From Ligustrum vulgare (Eukaryota > Streptophyta > Magnoliopsida > Lamiales > Oleaceae), in the NCBI GenBank assembly GCA_963555705.1, contig OY743174.1, positions 60,782,234-60,846,233 of the forward strand: a DNA stretch of 64,000 nucleotides. The letters run 5' to 3'. Each line of letters starts with the position of its first letter. Within the stretch, counting starts at the first letter, position 1. The notes under the pieces are model-generated. The model saw only the letters and a list, made by a program, of their open reading frames with translations. It was not told where the DNA came from and made no database searches. A program made the translations under genes and the position numbers. Below are positions 14,176 through 26,329 of this stretch, in pieces.

Positions 14176-15164
14176 AATTGAGCGGTTAGGCTAAATTTGG
14201 GTGCAACTATGATAGAGTTGAGCCTCTCAAAAGCTCAATAAATGCACTTTGAATTCTAATGCCATCAATATGCAATTTTAATTCAATACAAGTAATTTAT
14301 ATTCAGATCTTTACCCAGTATCTTTTTGTCCTTCTAGCTAACATTTTGGGCAAATGTTTTCGAGTAAATCTTTGCCTTGGATCTCGTTCGCTCAGCCATA
14401 CTTGAATAGAATTCCCCATGCTTGAGTGGTGGAGAATTACTCTGGGAAAAAAGAAAAAAAATGTTACATCAGAAGTTTGAAGCAATTAGATTTCGATTTT
14501 TCTTGGCATAGTCAACAACTACATACTTTTTTAATTCCTTAATATAAATGGTCCAACAAAATTTCTTTCAGGTCACGTACATATGCAAGCAAAGAATAAT
14601 TATTATAGAACAATACCTGAAAGAGTAAAAGGGTGCCATGATATTTTGAAATTTCAGGAACGAGATGCAATGGATAACAATTTCTACTCTCTGTGTGCAT
14701 CACATGCTTTTGGCAGAAGAAATATTAAAGCTTGCAAATGACAGGAATAAGAGTGCATATACCAATCTAAATGGGCCTAACTACCCTCTTGGATTCTTGA
14801 AAGTTCACTTGTTACCAATTTTTAACTGGGAAAATTGAATAATATATTCAAAATGATGTAATGAGATATCTCAATTCATACTTAGAACATTGCGAACTAT
14901 AAACAATTTTTCCATATAATTACGAAAAAATAATTTAAAAAAAAAATACTCAACTCTTCCTACCAAATAGAAGGTACAGAAGTCAAAGTCCTGTTAAGGA
15001 ATTTATCGATCTAATAGCCATCAGATGCCAATAACCTCTAATTCTTTTTACTAACAAACCAATTGGCAATAGAGCCTATATGTGACCGGCTGGCAAGCAG
15101 ATCTGGTCACTAGCCAAATCCACTAAATGGCTCTTTTCTTTCTTTTTCCTTCCTCCTTAGGTTG
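14176..15164. other. No confident gene
   Basis: Short protein-like readings exist (for example reverse strand 14485..14303 with a basic RRTKRYW segment), but none is supported by a motif. Ends at the 5' LTR of the old Gypsy element. Confidence 0.45.
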
Positions 15165-15823
15165 TGTTGATACATAAAAATACCCAATTCAAAGGTCCAA
15201 TGAAATGGCACAATGAACAAGGCCCATTTGAAGAGTTTAGGGAATAGGTCCAAATGAACCTACCTGCAAGCCCACAATCAGAGCGATGGAGCGAGGAGAC
15301 TAACATCACCCGAGCCTGGAAAAAGCCCAAAGTCTGGATGAACATGGTGATTCATTATTATAAAATGGAAGTTATTAAGTAGTTAATGGGCAACCTTATC
15401 ACATTCTCACGATCCGGGAAATTCGGTTGAGTATTGGAAGTAATGGCAACAGTTATACACGGTAGTTTCTTGACAAGTCATCCATTATCCAGAAATTGGG
15501 TGCTTACTTAGCGATAGAGTGGTTCACAAAAAGTTTCGGAAGAGGAAAACTGTTCAAGGAGTATAAAAGAGAAAAGAAAATACGGAAGAAGGGATCAATC
15601 AATCAACTCTCAAACAAAGAATATGTGATTTTCTTTATCTTTACTTTCCTTTTCAAATCCTAGTTTAGTTCGTGTACTTGAGCCCCTTGGAGGCCTTTCT
15701 TCGCTTTTGTTGTACTCTTCGTAAATAAACACCCATTGTTGGGACTTTGTCTTGAGAGGTTGTTGTTCCTTATACATCGTCTAGATTCCTTTTAATTGTT
15801 AGCGACCCCTTCCATGCGATACA
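15165..15823 (+). repeat. Old Gypsy 5' LTR
   Basis: Starts TGTTGATACATAAAAATACC; aligns along its length with 18882..19520. The 3' limit was set just before the primer-site-like stretch. Confidence 0.8.
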
Positions 15824-15843
15824 ATTTGGCACACCTAGTATGA
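15824..15843 (+). other. Old Gypsy primer-binding-like site
   Basis: ATTTGGCACACCTAGTATGA directly follows the LTR. It looks like a mutated form of the TTTGGCAC-type primer site of Tat-lineage Gypsy elements. Confidence 0.55.
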
Positions 15844-16689
15844 CAACTTTGGTGTTTTGAAGATACAAAAGTGAAGCATCATGCCTCATAAGAACTCCGA
15901 AAAGGAGCCAGCAAGTCATCGAGTCCAGTCTGTGATCGAAATATATGAGGAGGAACAATGTACTCCAGAGACAGAGGGACAAAGTTAGAGCCGTTATGAA
16001 CCAATGGCAGAATTAAGTTCTCGGACCATGTGTGATTTGCTTGGTGAACTAACCCAAGATGTGGTTAAATAGGTAAATTTTCAAATCGTTCATAACATGG
16101 AAAAAGTGTGTTCAAAATGAAAGAATACACTATGACAATATGTCCAAGCAACTAAGGACTTTACATGACACCATGAATAAGTTAACAGGATAAGTTTGTC
16201 GGTCAACTTTTCTAAATATAGGGCACCACTTTCAAGCGAGAACAATTGTGGGGCATAATCCCACGGTTGTAAGTCCGCCACCTATTGGACCATCCTCTTC
16301 AAACTAGGGGCGGTTGGAATGGCAGGTTTAAATGGTGATAATGGAACGTCAAACTTGGAGATAACCCAAATGTAAGAGATAATGTCCAAAATAACGGATA
16401 GAATACCCCACATGTTAATGATGGGGAAATATTCAAACTAATGGTAATAATAGTTTGAACAATGGCGTTTTCACCGCAAATCTGTGACCAAACCTTAAGT
16501 CTCAAGTGATACCGCCAAGAAACCAACCCATAGGAGTCCCTATGATCCCAATGTCTTATTGAGAGATCAAATTGTCGAGATAGTGCGAGATCAAATGGCT
16601 GTTGGAATGCATCCTTGTATTAGGTTGACTTACACAATACTATACCCTGATTGGGTAGATTAAGCATATCCATGGCCTAGAGGGTACAA

Positions 16690-18250
16690 AGTACCATAAT
16701 TTTCACTGTTCACTGGTTTAGGAGAAGTTTCTACTCTAGAACATGTAGGGAAATTCACATTGCAATGCGGTGAAGTAAATGATTATCATAAGATGAGACT
16801 ATTTCCTAGTTCATTAACAGAAGTGGCTTTCTCATGGTTCATTAACTTGCTAGCAGATTCTGTGCAGACATGGCAACAGTTGAAGCATTTATTCCATGCT
16901 CAATTTTATAAAACTGAGTCTGAAGTGATTCGGCCGACTTGGCGAATTTGCGTCAAATGCCCAACGAATGGACAGAAGGTTTTCTTCAAAGGTTCAAAAC
17001 GACCAGGAGAAAATGTCCTGTTCCTTTGCCTAAGAAGAAATTTGTCAAGATCGCTCAAAGTTGTTTGAGTTTTGACTTGAAAAAGAAATTCCAAGACAGA
17101 GAATTTCGTGACTTATTCCAGTTAAGTACTAATGTGATTAGATATGAATGTCTAATAAGAGAAAAAGAACAAATGAAAAATTCTAGTAAAGAGACTTACT
17201 ATAGAGACCCGAATTTTGACGTCCACATGGTTGATGATGAATATTATGACCAAATCGAAGTATAGACAGCTGAACTAGTTAAGGGGGATGTGTATACTTG
17301 CCATTTAGCGGCTGAATTGAACGCAATGGTTAAAAATGAGCCTATAGAGGATAAAAACAAAAAAAAGACTAGGGTGTTTTCATTTGATGTGACTAAGGCT
17401 GCCTTTATATTTAACAAATTATATAAGGATCAACAAATAAAGTTGAGCGATAAGCATAAATTTCCAAACCTTGAGCAAATTAAGGGTAAAAAGTATTGTA
17501 AATGGCGTAATGCATGGTCTCATATGACTAACAATTTCTTGATTTTTCGACATGTATTGCGGGATGCTATTGAATCTGAGCGAATTACTTTTGGAACCAA
17601 AAAGAAGATGGCAGTGGATGGAAATCCTTTACCACAACCACTTGGGGTAAACATGATGACAACTGGCTTCGTAAATAGGTTTCCAAAATTCAAGTTAGTC
17701 ATAGATGATGGAAAGGAAGATATTGAGCGACATCCTAGTGTCTTTGCAAAACTCAAAGGAAAGAAACCTAGAAAAGATGAAGGTACCTTGTGTGCTAGAT
17801 GCAATGGGAAAATTAGCGAGCCCATAGAAAAAATAGGGACGTGGGGACATTACAGTTATCCTAATATTGTTACCAATTTCTAGCCCTACAGGGGACGAGG
17901 TATGCCAATCTATAGAAAACCTCCTTTTGAAAGGCAGTTTAGGCCGATGAATAGTGGGAGACGTTTAGACCACAACCTCTTCAACCATATGTATGGCATT
18001 CATTCCAGTATAATGCATGAAGAGTTGTGCCTTTCAATGAGATGACCAAGACACAACAAAAATGCTTACAGAGAAATTATAGGAGGATGATGAGGCAACA
18101 ACAAGGATCACATATTGAAGCACCTAAATTACTCAAGGTGGCTAACAAGACTCTCGTCCTCTATGATAGTAAGGAATTTAGTACAGGGGAATCAGTTGAG
18201 AAAGCACCGGAAAGTTCTTCTAAGTCAAAATTTGAAATTAGTAAATAGGA
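16690..18250 (+). pseudogene. Gypsy gag and gag-pol spacer remnant
   Basis: Broken plus-strand frames. One contains LFPSSLTEVAFSWFINLLAD and TWQQLKHLFHAQFY, the retrotransposon gag core; the next reads MPNEWTEGFLQRFKT and FQLSTNVIRYECLI; a third contains KGKKYCKWRNAWSHMTNNF followed by a CARC piece; and a last one begins MPFNEMTKTQQKCLQRNYRR. This order matches the gag and protease-linker region of Tat-like Gypsy elements. Frameshifts near 16930 and 17266 and stops between frames make it non-functional. Confidence 0.8.
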
Positions 18251-18399
18251 TAAGGATGAGGAGGATCCAGGGAGACCCCTTGCCATTCAATTCGGTACTC
18301 TACCTTCAATCATGATAACTACTTGTTGGCCAATGAATTTAAAAGTAAGGAGATGTGATAGATTGGAGAGAAGAAATAAAAAGATTATTGAAAGAGCCT

Positions 18400-18680
18400 G
18401 ATAGGGAGAGGGATAGGAAAATGAAGTTACATGCATTACATTATGTGTTAATAGGCGAGGATTTGCACAAGAAACATGCGGATGGAATGCTATTGTAATT
18501 TATAAGTTTGGGAAAATCCAAGATAATCATGGCCGAAGTTCATGAAGGAATATGTGGAGCCCATCAGGAAGGCCAAAGAAAGAGATGGCTAATCGTTAGA
18601 AGTGGGTATTTTTTGCCCAAAATGGGAGAATTGTGTGTTCAATATGCCAAGAGTTGTCTAGAACATCACTGAAACAAATA
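18400..18680 (+). pseudogene. Gypsy integrase zinc-finger remnant
   Basis: Frame pieces reading LHALHYVLIGEDLHKKHADG, then MAEVHEGICGAHQEGQRKRW and LPKMGELCVQYAKSC. The spaced His-His-Cys-Cys pattern is the H2C2 zinc-binding domain at the start of Gypsy integrases. The RT between gag and this piece is missing and the catalytic core after it is missing too. Confidence 0.65.
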
Positions 18681-18869
18681 AAGGGTGTTGAACGATTCTG
18701 TTCACACAAAAGAACGAAATACTTTCGAAGTGAAAGGTCATGTATATGCGCAGTAGTGGAAATTGAAGATCCAAATCTCGAGAAAGAAAAACTCATTAGC
18801 ACACCAAGAGTTTTTCTACGTAATATTTGTGCATGAATATGGAGAATAGTCTATATTAATTTTTGCCAT

Positions 18870-18881
18870 ATTGGGGATAAT
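18870..18881 (+). other. Old Gypsy polypurine tract
   Basis: The stretch TTGGGGATAAT lies immediately before the 3' LTR start TGTTGACAC. Confidence 0.65.
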
Positions 18882-19520
18882 TGTTGACACATAAAAATAC
18901 CAAATTCAAAGGTCCAGTGAATGGCCCAAGGAATGAGGCCCACTTGAAGAGTTTAGAGAATAGGTTCAAATGAACCCACATGCAGGCCCACAAGCAGAGC
19001 GATGGAGCGAGGAGACTAGCATCTCTCAAGCCTGGAAAATGCCCAAAGTCTGGACGAACGTGGTGATTCATTATTATAAAATGGCAGTTATTAAGCAGTT
19101 AATGGGCAACCTTATCACATCCCCACGATTCGGGAAATTCGGTTGAGCATTGGGAGTAGTGGCAGCAGTTATCACGGCGGTTTCTTGACATCCATTATCG
19201 AGAAAGTGGGAAGTTACAGAGCGATAGAGCGATTTACAAGCAGTTTTGAAAGAGGAAAACTGTTCAAGGAGTGTAAAAGAGAAAGAAGAACACGGAAGAA
19301 GGGATCAATCGATCAACTTTCAAATAGAGAATATGTAATTTTTTATCTTTACTTTCCTTGTAAAATCCTAATTTAGTTTGTGTGCTTTCGCCCCTTGGCT
19401 GCCTTTCTTTGCTTTCGTTGTACTCTCCCCCTTGTTGGGACTTTGTCTCGAGAGGTTGTTATTTCTTACACTTCGTCTGAATCCCTTTTAATTGTTAGCA
19501 AACCCCTTTCACGAGAAATA
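18882..19520 (+). repeat. Old Gypsy 3' LTR
   Basis: Starts TGTTGACACATAAAAATACC and aligns with 15165..15823; end set by the ggctg flank that pairs with ggttg upstream of the 5' LTR. Confidence 0.8.
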
Positions 19521-20095
19521 GGCTGAAGTTCAGCCATTGAAGAGTGTAGCTACATATATCACTACAAATCTAAAAACAGACTTCTAACTTTGACTATAGT
19601 GAATCAAAAGGTTAATATGCATTCAAAGTTGGTCACATAGTGATTCATTTAGCAGTCGAGCATTGTCTTGTATGAGGATGAGGGACAAATCCAAACAAGC
19701 TAGGGTGTGAGGCTGGTTATACAAGGAAGCTGCAAGTTGCTGCTATTTTATTTAATGTTAACATTGAGTAAGTTAATTAACATTATACATCATTTAGATT
19801 TTATGTTACAACGAGTCTATATAACACATGTTCCTCGTTGTGATTCACTATGTTGTTCTACAATACATTGCGATATCGTCCATGTGTACCTACAGCAGCA
19901 CAAGACACGGAAGAGTCTCATATCTTACTATAGACCTCAGGGACGTTGTTTTGTGCATATTGAAGAACAATAGAATAAGGTAGTTTTCAACTTCTTTTTC
20001 TTTCTTAACACTAAATAACATTATCATATCCACTTTATCAAACATGCAAGCAAATATATTCCGATAATACTTAATTATTTGAGAATCCAAATTAT
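19521..20095. other. No gene seen
   Basis: Single-copy-looking AT-rich spacer between the old Gypsy and the first CACTA element. No coding frame with recognisable content. Confidence 0.55.
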
Positions 20096-21984
20096 CACTA
20101 CAACAAAAGGGGCCTTTTAGGGCATGCATTTACAGTGTGCATATAAGGCATGTCGTAAAAATAGAGTATTTATGACGTGCATAACTTGCACACCGTAAAA
20201 AGTAAACATTAACGCCGTCAATTCCAACACGCCGTAAAAGGTCACCATTAATGGCGTGTACACGTATGTCATTAATTCGCTAATAGTACACGCCGTAAAA
20301 AGTGGATTATGGTATTTGTAGCGTTCATTAATGAATGCCATAAAAGGTCTTGCCAACAGTATCTACGGCGTGCATTACTACACGCTGTAAAAATCAATTA
20401 TGGCATTTACGCTTTAAATTTTTTTTGGAACAAACTGACCCACCCAAAGGAAGAAGCAGAAATCCAGCCCAACTCTTCACAACCTCTCAATTTCAGAAAT
20501 TTACTCACGCTCCCTTACCAGAATCTCATGTTTGAGAATCGCCTCCGCCACTGCTGTTCTCTCAATCAGACTTCACCAATTCGAAAATCAAGGTAATGTT
20601 TTATGGGACAGCCAGGTTATACGGACAACCAGGTTATAGTTCTTACCATGGCTGATCTAAGTTGCACGGACATCGACACGCGATACGGATATGACACGAC
20701 ACGGACACGTCGACACGTGATTTTTTTAAAAAGTTAGGACACGACACGTTGGAGACACACAAATTAATTTTTTTAATTTATTATTATTTTAGTCTTATTA
20801 CAGACATCACATTGTATATTTATTGAATCAAAATGAAAACAAACTTGTAAGTTAGATTTATCATTTTTTTAATTGCATGCATTTCGAATCTTCCACTATT
20901 TCATTTTGATGTATATGGGGTAGCTCCAACACATGTCGGATAGTGTCCGGAGAATGCCGGTGTCGAACACGTGTCGGACACGATACGTTGGCTCCCGACA
21001 GAGTGTCGGTACAACCTAGTGGCTGATCGCCAAGAGGTAACTGACGTATTCCAGGACATCAAGCTTTGGTGGTCCTCCAACCATGTCACTTCCAACACAA
21101 TCCATTTCATCCTAGATAGCATGAATATTTTGCGCTGATTTATTGCAATGTTAGCAAATTCTTGAATTTTCTATTTTGTACTCCTTGTTTCATTATATTG
21201 TTCGGGAATACTTGCCTGTACCGTAATGAAACCAGTGATAAATTTACCTTTCCCAAGGTCAGCATACATTTCATTCTTTATATATTACCTATTAATTTTG
21301 TGCCAGGTTTATTAATGAGAGGATTGAATCTCTAGTTATTTCAAGAAGAAGGACTTATCAAGAAAGTAAGGCAACACATGTGACATCACAATCAAAGTAA
21401 GGCAATACATGCAACGACGCAGTCAAAACCTAATGGATCGTCAAAGATATCATCCGATTTTTCTCAGTTTGTATTCCATCAAGCAAGGACCAGTCTAAAA
21501 GTGATGTTGAGATTTTTGCTTCATACGAATGGGACACTTCTTTCCAAAGGTCCAATATTCTTTCCCTCGATACACTACTGTCCATTCGGTCTTGGAGTTC
21601 TTTACCAGAAACAAACAATGGTGAGGTTGCAACAGCACCACTCTGGTGGAGAATGGGGAGACATGTTATATGTGGCTTCTCAATGAAAAACTGAGGCCTT
21701 GGCTCCACAAAATTTTGATATATATGGACAAAAGAAAGGAATCACAGAAGTGAGAAATGTGCAAATTAGCTGGCTGGTTTTGATAAACACATCTCTTCAG
21801 TGGGGTATACTCATTGAAGTAGTCAAAAGTTCTTAGTCGGCAGAAGAAAAAGAAATCAGATGAAATCTACTTTTTTATGGCGTGCTTTTACGTTACGTGC
21901 TCTGCACGCCATAAGTATGTCACTTTTTAAAGCATAGCTTCTTACGAGTAATGCACGCCGTCAAAAGCAAACTTTGTTGTAGTG
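20096..21984 (+). mobile_element. Non-autonomous CACTA transposon 1 (1889 bp)
   Basis: Termini CACTACAACAAA and its reverse complement TTTGTTGTAGTG form a 12-bp inverted repeat, flanked on both sides by TAT, the 3-bp target duplication expected for CACTA (En/Spm). Subterminal regions carry many copies of cacgccgtaaaa-like words in both orientations (20130..20400 and 21880..21965), the usual transposase-binding arrays. No transposase is encoded. Interior sequence around 20440..20590 has an exon-like reading ending at a GTAATG donor-like site, so a captured gene fragment is possible. A hAT-like MITE is nested inside. Confidence 0.92.
20657..21019. mobile_element. hAT-like MITE nested in CACTA 1 (363 bp)
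   Basis: Termini CTAAGTTGCAC and GTACAACCTAG are imperfect inverted repeats. Both sides are flanked by TGGCTGAT (20649..20656 and 21020..21027), an 8-bp target duplication typical of hAT. The interior has CGGACACG and TGTCGGA words in both orientations and no coding sequence. Confidence 0.85.
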
Positions 21985-23081
21985 TATCTAAAACCAAACA
22001 CCACGTTAATGTTTTTTCCATCAAGTTACTATACCGGTACTTCCCATATTGATTTCAATGTTACTTCTAATAGCCATTTCTCTTTTCTATATAGCAGAAT
22101 AACTAAGTCTCTTATTGCCTATTGGTTATTGCATTTGTATCAAAAAAAAAATTCACCATTAACTATACTCAAAAATCTTCTTGAAACCTGATGATCACAC
22201 TGTAAAAAAATTGTGTTCTCTCCATTTTGGAAGCTTTATTTCTTATAGTTGAAGGCCCTTATGTTCTCAATAATTGAGTAAACTTAAATTTATACCATTA
22301 TTTTACTTGAATATTAATTTGTATAGATCTGAACAAGTTCATATTATGTCTCTCACTTCATTTTCTTGATGATTTTTAATGATCAACTTAAATTATCATG
22401 GGTAAGTGAGCAAAATAAATCAATGAACCTCAGATTTTCAGATTATATTAATAAAAGTAGATTTTTAGTTAATATTTTAGTTGACCATGTACAAATTTAT
22501 TTTATCAAATGACAACACAAGTTTAACCAAATAAAACTTTTTATAATTAAATATTTGTTTTCATGCAATTATAGGGTTATTATTTCCAATAAAAAGTAAT
22601 AATGAAAATTTAAGAAATTAATTAGAAGATCATGAAAGGTAAATATAAAAGAAACATACCATTTCTGTGTTGAGATAAAAGATTTTGCTGCTTTTGATGT
22701 AGCTCCAAGTACAAGTTTCAAACCGGTTTATACAAAAATATTATCAATACATGTCTAGAAGAATTACTTCAATAACATGACGGTCGATAATTAGGATAGT
22801 TTAGTAATAAAAATCATCATTTAAAAAGAAAAGAGAAATTATAATGTCCGTAATAGACATTTGCATATAATCATTTTCTTCCCTCAGCAAATGATAATAA
22901 ACTTTGAATAGTTTAGTTTGGTGTTAAAATATAAATAATAGTAAGTTTTGTTGAATAGTAAACTACACTTGTTAAAATTAGTTGGCTTTAAATATGTGCA
23001 ATGAAGTGTAGATTGAACACTTTAATTATTGTTATTAGCCATTTTTATAAGATAGGGTTCTGATATATGTATATAGGAAAC
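21985..23081. other. No gene seen (AT-rich)
   Basis: Very AT-rich stretch; no protein-like frame or terminal repeats noticed. Confidence 0.55.
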
Positions 23082-23215
23082 GATCACCTACCACGATGGA
23101 CAGTTGTTAATGTGTCCAATGTGGATGCGTGTCCAGTGTTTTAAAATTTTTGGACATATGTCAGTATCATATCGCAGTGGGTACATTAATACTTATCTAC
23201 CGTGGGTAGGTGATT
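23082..23215. mobile_element. Small MITE-like foldback element (134 bp)
   Basis: The left end GATCACCTACCACG pairs with the right end CGTGGGTAGGTGATT as an inverted repeat with one bulge, and both sides are flanked by GAAAC (23077..23081, 23216..23220). No coding capacity. The superfamily cannot be assigned from a 5-bp duplication alone. Confidence 0.65.
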
Positions 23216-23293
23216 GAAACTTATATATATATAACTAATATTTTTATAGATGATTTAAATGTAGTTTATATAGAAAATTTATTTCAATTGTTT

Positions 23294-24628
23294 CACTACA
23301 AGAATCGAGAGTAATAGGGGCGACTTTTGTCGCCCCTATAGATTTAAAAGTCGCCTCTACAGATCTTTAGGGACGACGAGGTCGCCCCTAACATGTCGCT
23401 GCTATAGGCTCGTTGCAATAGACATTTAGGAACGACAACTATCGCCCCTGAAAGTGTATTAACCTATAGGGGCGACTATGTCGCCCCTGTAGATATAATC
23501 ATTTATTTATTAAGAATTACCTACAGGGGCGACATAGTCGCCCCTATAGATATAATTCTTCATTAAAAAAATTTTTTATTTTTTTTTTAACCTTGCAGTG
23601 CATCCCAGCTGGGGCTTAAACTTCCTGCCCATCGTCCATCACCAAACAAAGCCAAAAAAAAAAAAAATTGTTTATCAACTTCAAAGTCTTGCAAACCAAA
23701 ATACAATCTCAAAATCATCAAAAGGTTTAACTTCACTTCAAAAGTTCCAATATCCATGAATTAAATGCATAGCAAACCTTTCGAAAATCCCTGAATCCAT
23801 TAAGTGCTTCATAGCATTTCTTCAAGAATATCAGGCAGTGTACTCACTATCATTTTATACCCTTCAGATCTGCAATTAGTTGAACATCAAACACCACCCT
23901 TAAAAAGAAACAAACATTTATTTGTTAGCTAATGAACCAAAGATAAGCTATACAAAAAAATTCTTCAAGCAACCAGATTTTTTTGTAGTTGCATCCTCTT
24001 TTATGTCAAGCTGAAGTATGAGATTTGCTGGAATCCTGCAAATAAAAACCATAGATAAAACCAAGCAAAATATAACTCTAGTATTTATTTTCTAACCTGG
24101 GTTTTAGATTAGGGCGCAGTCGCAGACTAATGGAGAAGAAGGTTGCAGCCGCGCAGAAAAATGGGGAAGCAGGGATTTTATAGAAATCACCCTATAGGGG
24201 CGACTTTTTTACTCAACAGGGGCGACATTTGTCGCCCCTATAGATAAAATTTTCATCTGGGTTAAGCGCGCTAATTTTTACCGCCTAAAAGGCTGAAAAT
24301 TTTCGAATTTTTAGGACCTATAGGGGCGACATGTGTCGCTCCTATAGATAAAATTTTCATCTGGGTTAAGCGCGCTAATTTTTACCGCCTAAAAGGCTGA
24401 AAATTTTCTAATTTTTAGGACCGATAGGGGCGACATGTGTCGCTCCTATAGATTGGTAAACCTATAGGGGCGATTGTTATACCTATAGGGGCGACAAAGT
24501 CGCCCCTATAGGTCTGGTATCCTATAGGGACGACTTTGTCGAGTCGCCCCTATAAGGTTTGAATCTATAGGGACGACGTGATTGTCGCCCCTAAATAGTC
24601 GCCCCTGTTGCTCCATATTCTTGTAGTG
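23294..24628 (+). mobile_element. Non-autonomous CACTA transposon 2 (1335 bp)
   Basis: Termini CACTACAAGAAT and ATTCTTGTAGTG, flanked by TTT on each side. Subterminal regions are packed with the palindromic module TAGGGGCGAC/GTCGCCCCTA, about a dozen times in both orientations at 23316..23545 and 24190..24605. No transposase frame; the centre (23580..24110) is AT-rich with no recognised gene. Confidence 0.94.
24241..24448. repeat. 104-bp tandem repeat, two units, inside CACTA 2
   Basis: The words tagataaaattttcatctgg start at 24241 and again at 24345, and tagattgg starts at 24449, giving a 104-bp period. Each unit carries one GGGGCGACATGTGTCGCTCC module. The two units differ at a few positions. 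Confidence 0.9.
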
Positions 24629-25825
24629 TTTGTACCATCAATCTATACATTCTCACGATGTTGATTTTAACTACATCAATGGACTAAAGTTCGATTGGAC
24701 GTACTAATGAATTTCCAACTATTATTTTTCTCTATAGCTGTGCAGAAAAGGTACCTAAAATTGGATTGTTCATACCATACATATGTAAGTTTTCTCAATA
24801 TCGATTTTTATCATACAATAAATCAAGCTTCACTACAATAAATATTTGTAGAAATTCCTATACAGATTTAGTGGTGGAAAATGGTTTTCATTTTTTAAAA
24901 TTAAAAAATAAATAAATAAACTTGCTGACTGATTGTTGACAATAACAAATGGTTTTCTAGAGAATTGGCACTCATGTGCGAAAAATATCAAATAAATTAA
25001 AAAAGAAAATCCTAATGATGACCTACAAACAAGACATGTTTTGTAAATGTTAATAACCATAAATAATAAAAAGGATAGTGAAAATGATCGATCATGCAAA
25101 ACTATGACAAATGTTCATAAAAGAGAATTAACAATGAATAAATATACCGAGTGATGTGATCCGTTGATAAAACCGTTTCAAATAAAAAAAAAAAGTATAT
25201 AACCAATATACCGTTGCTTATCGAAATCTAGTAATCTATTTTTGTAGAAAATAAATGTTACCTTTATATGTTGTTCTTCAAATATTTGAATCCAGAGAAA
25301 GATGTAGCCGATTATAAAAATAATTAAACAATGGGTAAAAAAAAGTGTTCCGCAACACATACATGTAAAAGTTAGTGTTTCTAAATCTATAGAGAGCGAG
25401 TAATAAAAAATGTAATACATTTGATTTTAAAGCTTTTAATTACGTACCTAATTAATATGCAATTAAAGCAAAATTTAGATAAGATTATTGAAATGGTATT
25501 TATGATTACCGTAATAATTCTCAAATTTTAAGTTTAGATTCTATTATTTATAATGAAATGATTTACATAATTAGAGATGAATTAATTTGAAATCAGATTA
25601 ATTAGTAATACTGTGAAACAATATGTTTGGTGCATTTGGTATATATATTTATGAACATGTAAGAAAACATGTATTACTGCACATAACCTCCATTAGCCAT
25701 GCAACACTTGTTGATTACATTTATTCACTTGAGTTCTTACAATTAAGAAAATAAATTACAATCTTATTGCAAGCTTTATTTGAATGAATTTGTGACACAA
25801 AAATCCAAAGCCGACAAAGATGTCG
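24629..25825. other. No gene seen (AT-rich)
   Basis: Spacer between CACTA 2 and the left edge of duplication copy 2. Open frames on the reverse strand (24833..25420) are Phe/Tyr/Ile-rich composition artefacts. Confidence 0.55.
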
Positions 25826-26329
25826 AAAAATTAGAGACGGGATCCTTAATGATTAAAATAATGAAATGGTGAAATTAGATCACTCAAATTGCAAATTTTC
25901 AGATTATTTTGTTGAACTCGGCGACTTGCTAAGATCATCACTAAATTAGTCATCGATTCTCTCCATTTTTTCATTGTTTACTATAAAAAATAAATGACTG
26001 GTTGGGTGATAAAGTATATATATCTCATATTATTATATGCTTACTAAATTCATCGCCGCAGGCCCGCAGCATGATATTGATGTACATGAGTTATTGATAA
26101 TGTGCATCATATGTTCTATCTAAGTTGAAGCTCTTAACTATTTTTAACCTTTCTCCATTTGAAAGATGACTAGATCGAGTTGTGCTCCTTACTAGAAATG
26201 TCGTCAACTCAATTTAGTATATTTACATTCAGCATGGTCAGAGTTTTAATTATTTTTTCTTATTTTATTTCCCGAAGTTGTATTTGGGTGTTTCGATTTT
26301 TAATCCTTTGTTTAATTTAGATGAATTAA

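Larger units (their letters stand above)
15165..19520 (+). mobile_element. Old Ty3/Gypsy element, internally deleted
   Basis: LTRs at about 15165..15823 and 18882..19520 begin TGTTGA and are clearly diverged (many substitutions and indels). The bases just after the 5' LTR read TTTGGCACACCTAGTATGAC, resembling the primer site of Tat/Ogre-like elements (lineage call is inference). The interior holds gag-like frames and an integrase zinc-finger fragment but no RT. Flanks ggttg and ggctg are a probable 5-bp target duplication with one change. The copy 2 version is truncated by the duplication breakpoint. Confidence 0.85.

Noticed and set aside
20649..21027. Mutator-type reading with a 9-bp duplication for the nested MITE
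   Set aside because: A 9-bp flank is possible, but the inverted ends pair best when the duplication is 8 bp, which fits hAT.
24833..25420. Two Phe/Tyr/Ile-rich reverse-strand frames that look like membrane segments
   Set aside because: Composition expected from AT-rich noncoding DNA; no homologous pattern.
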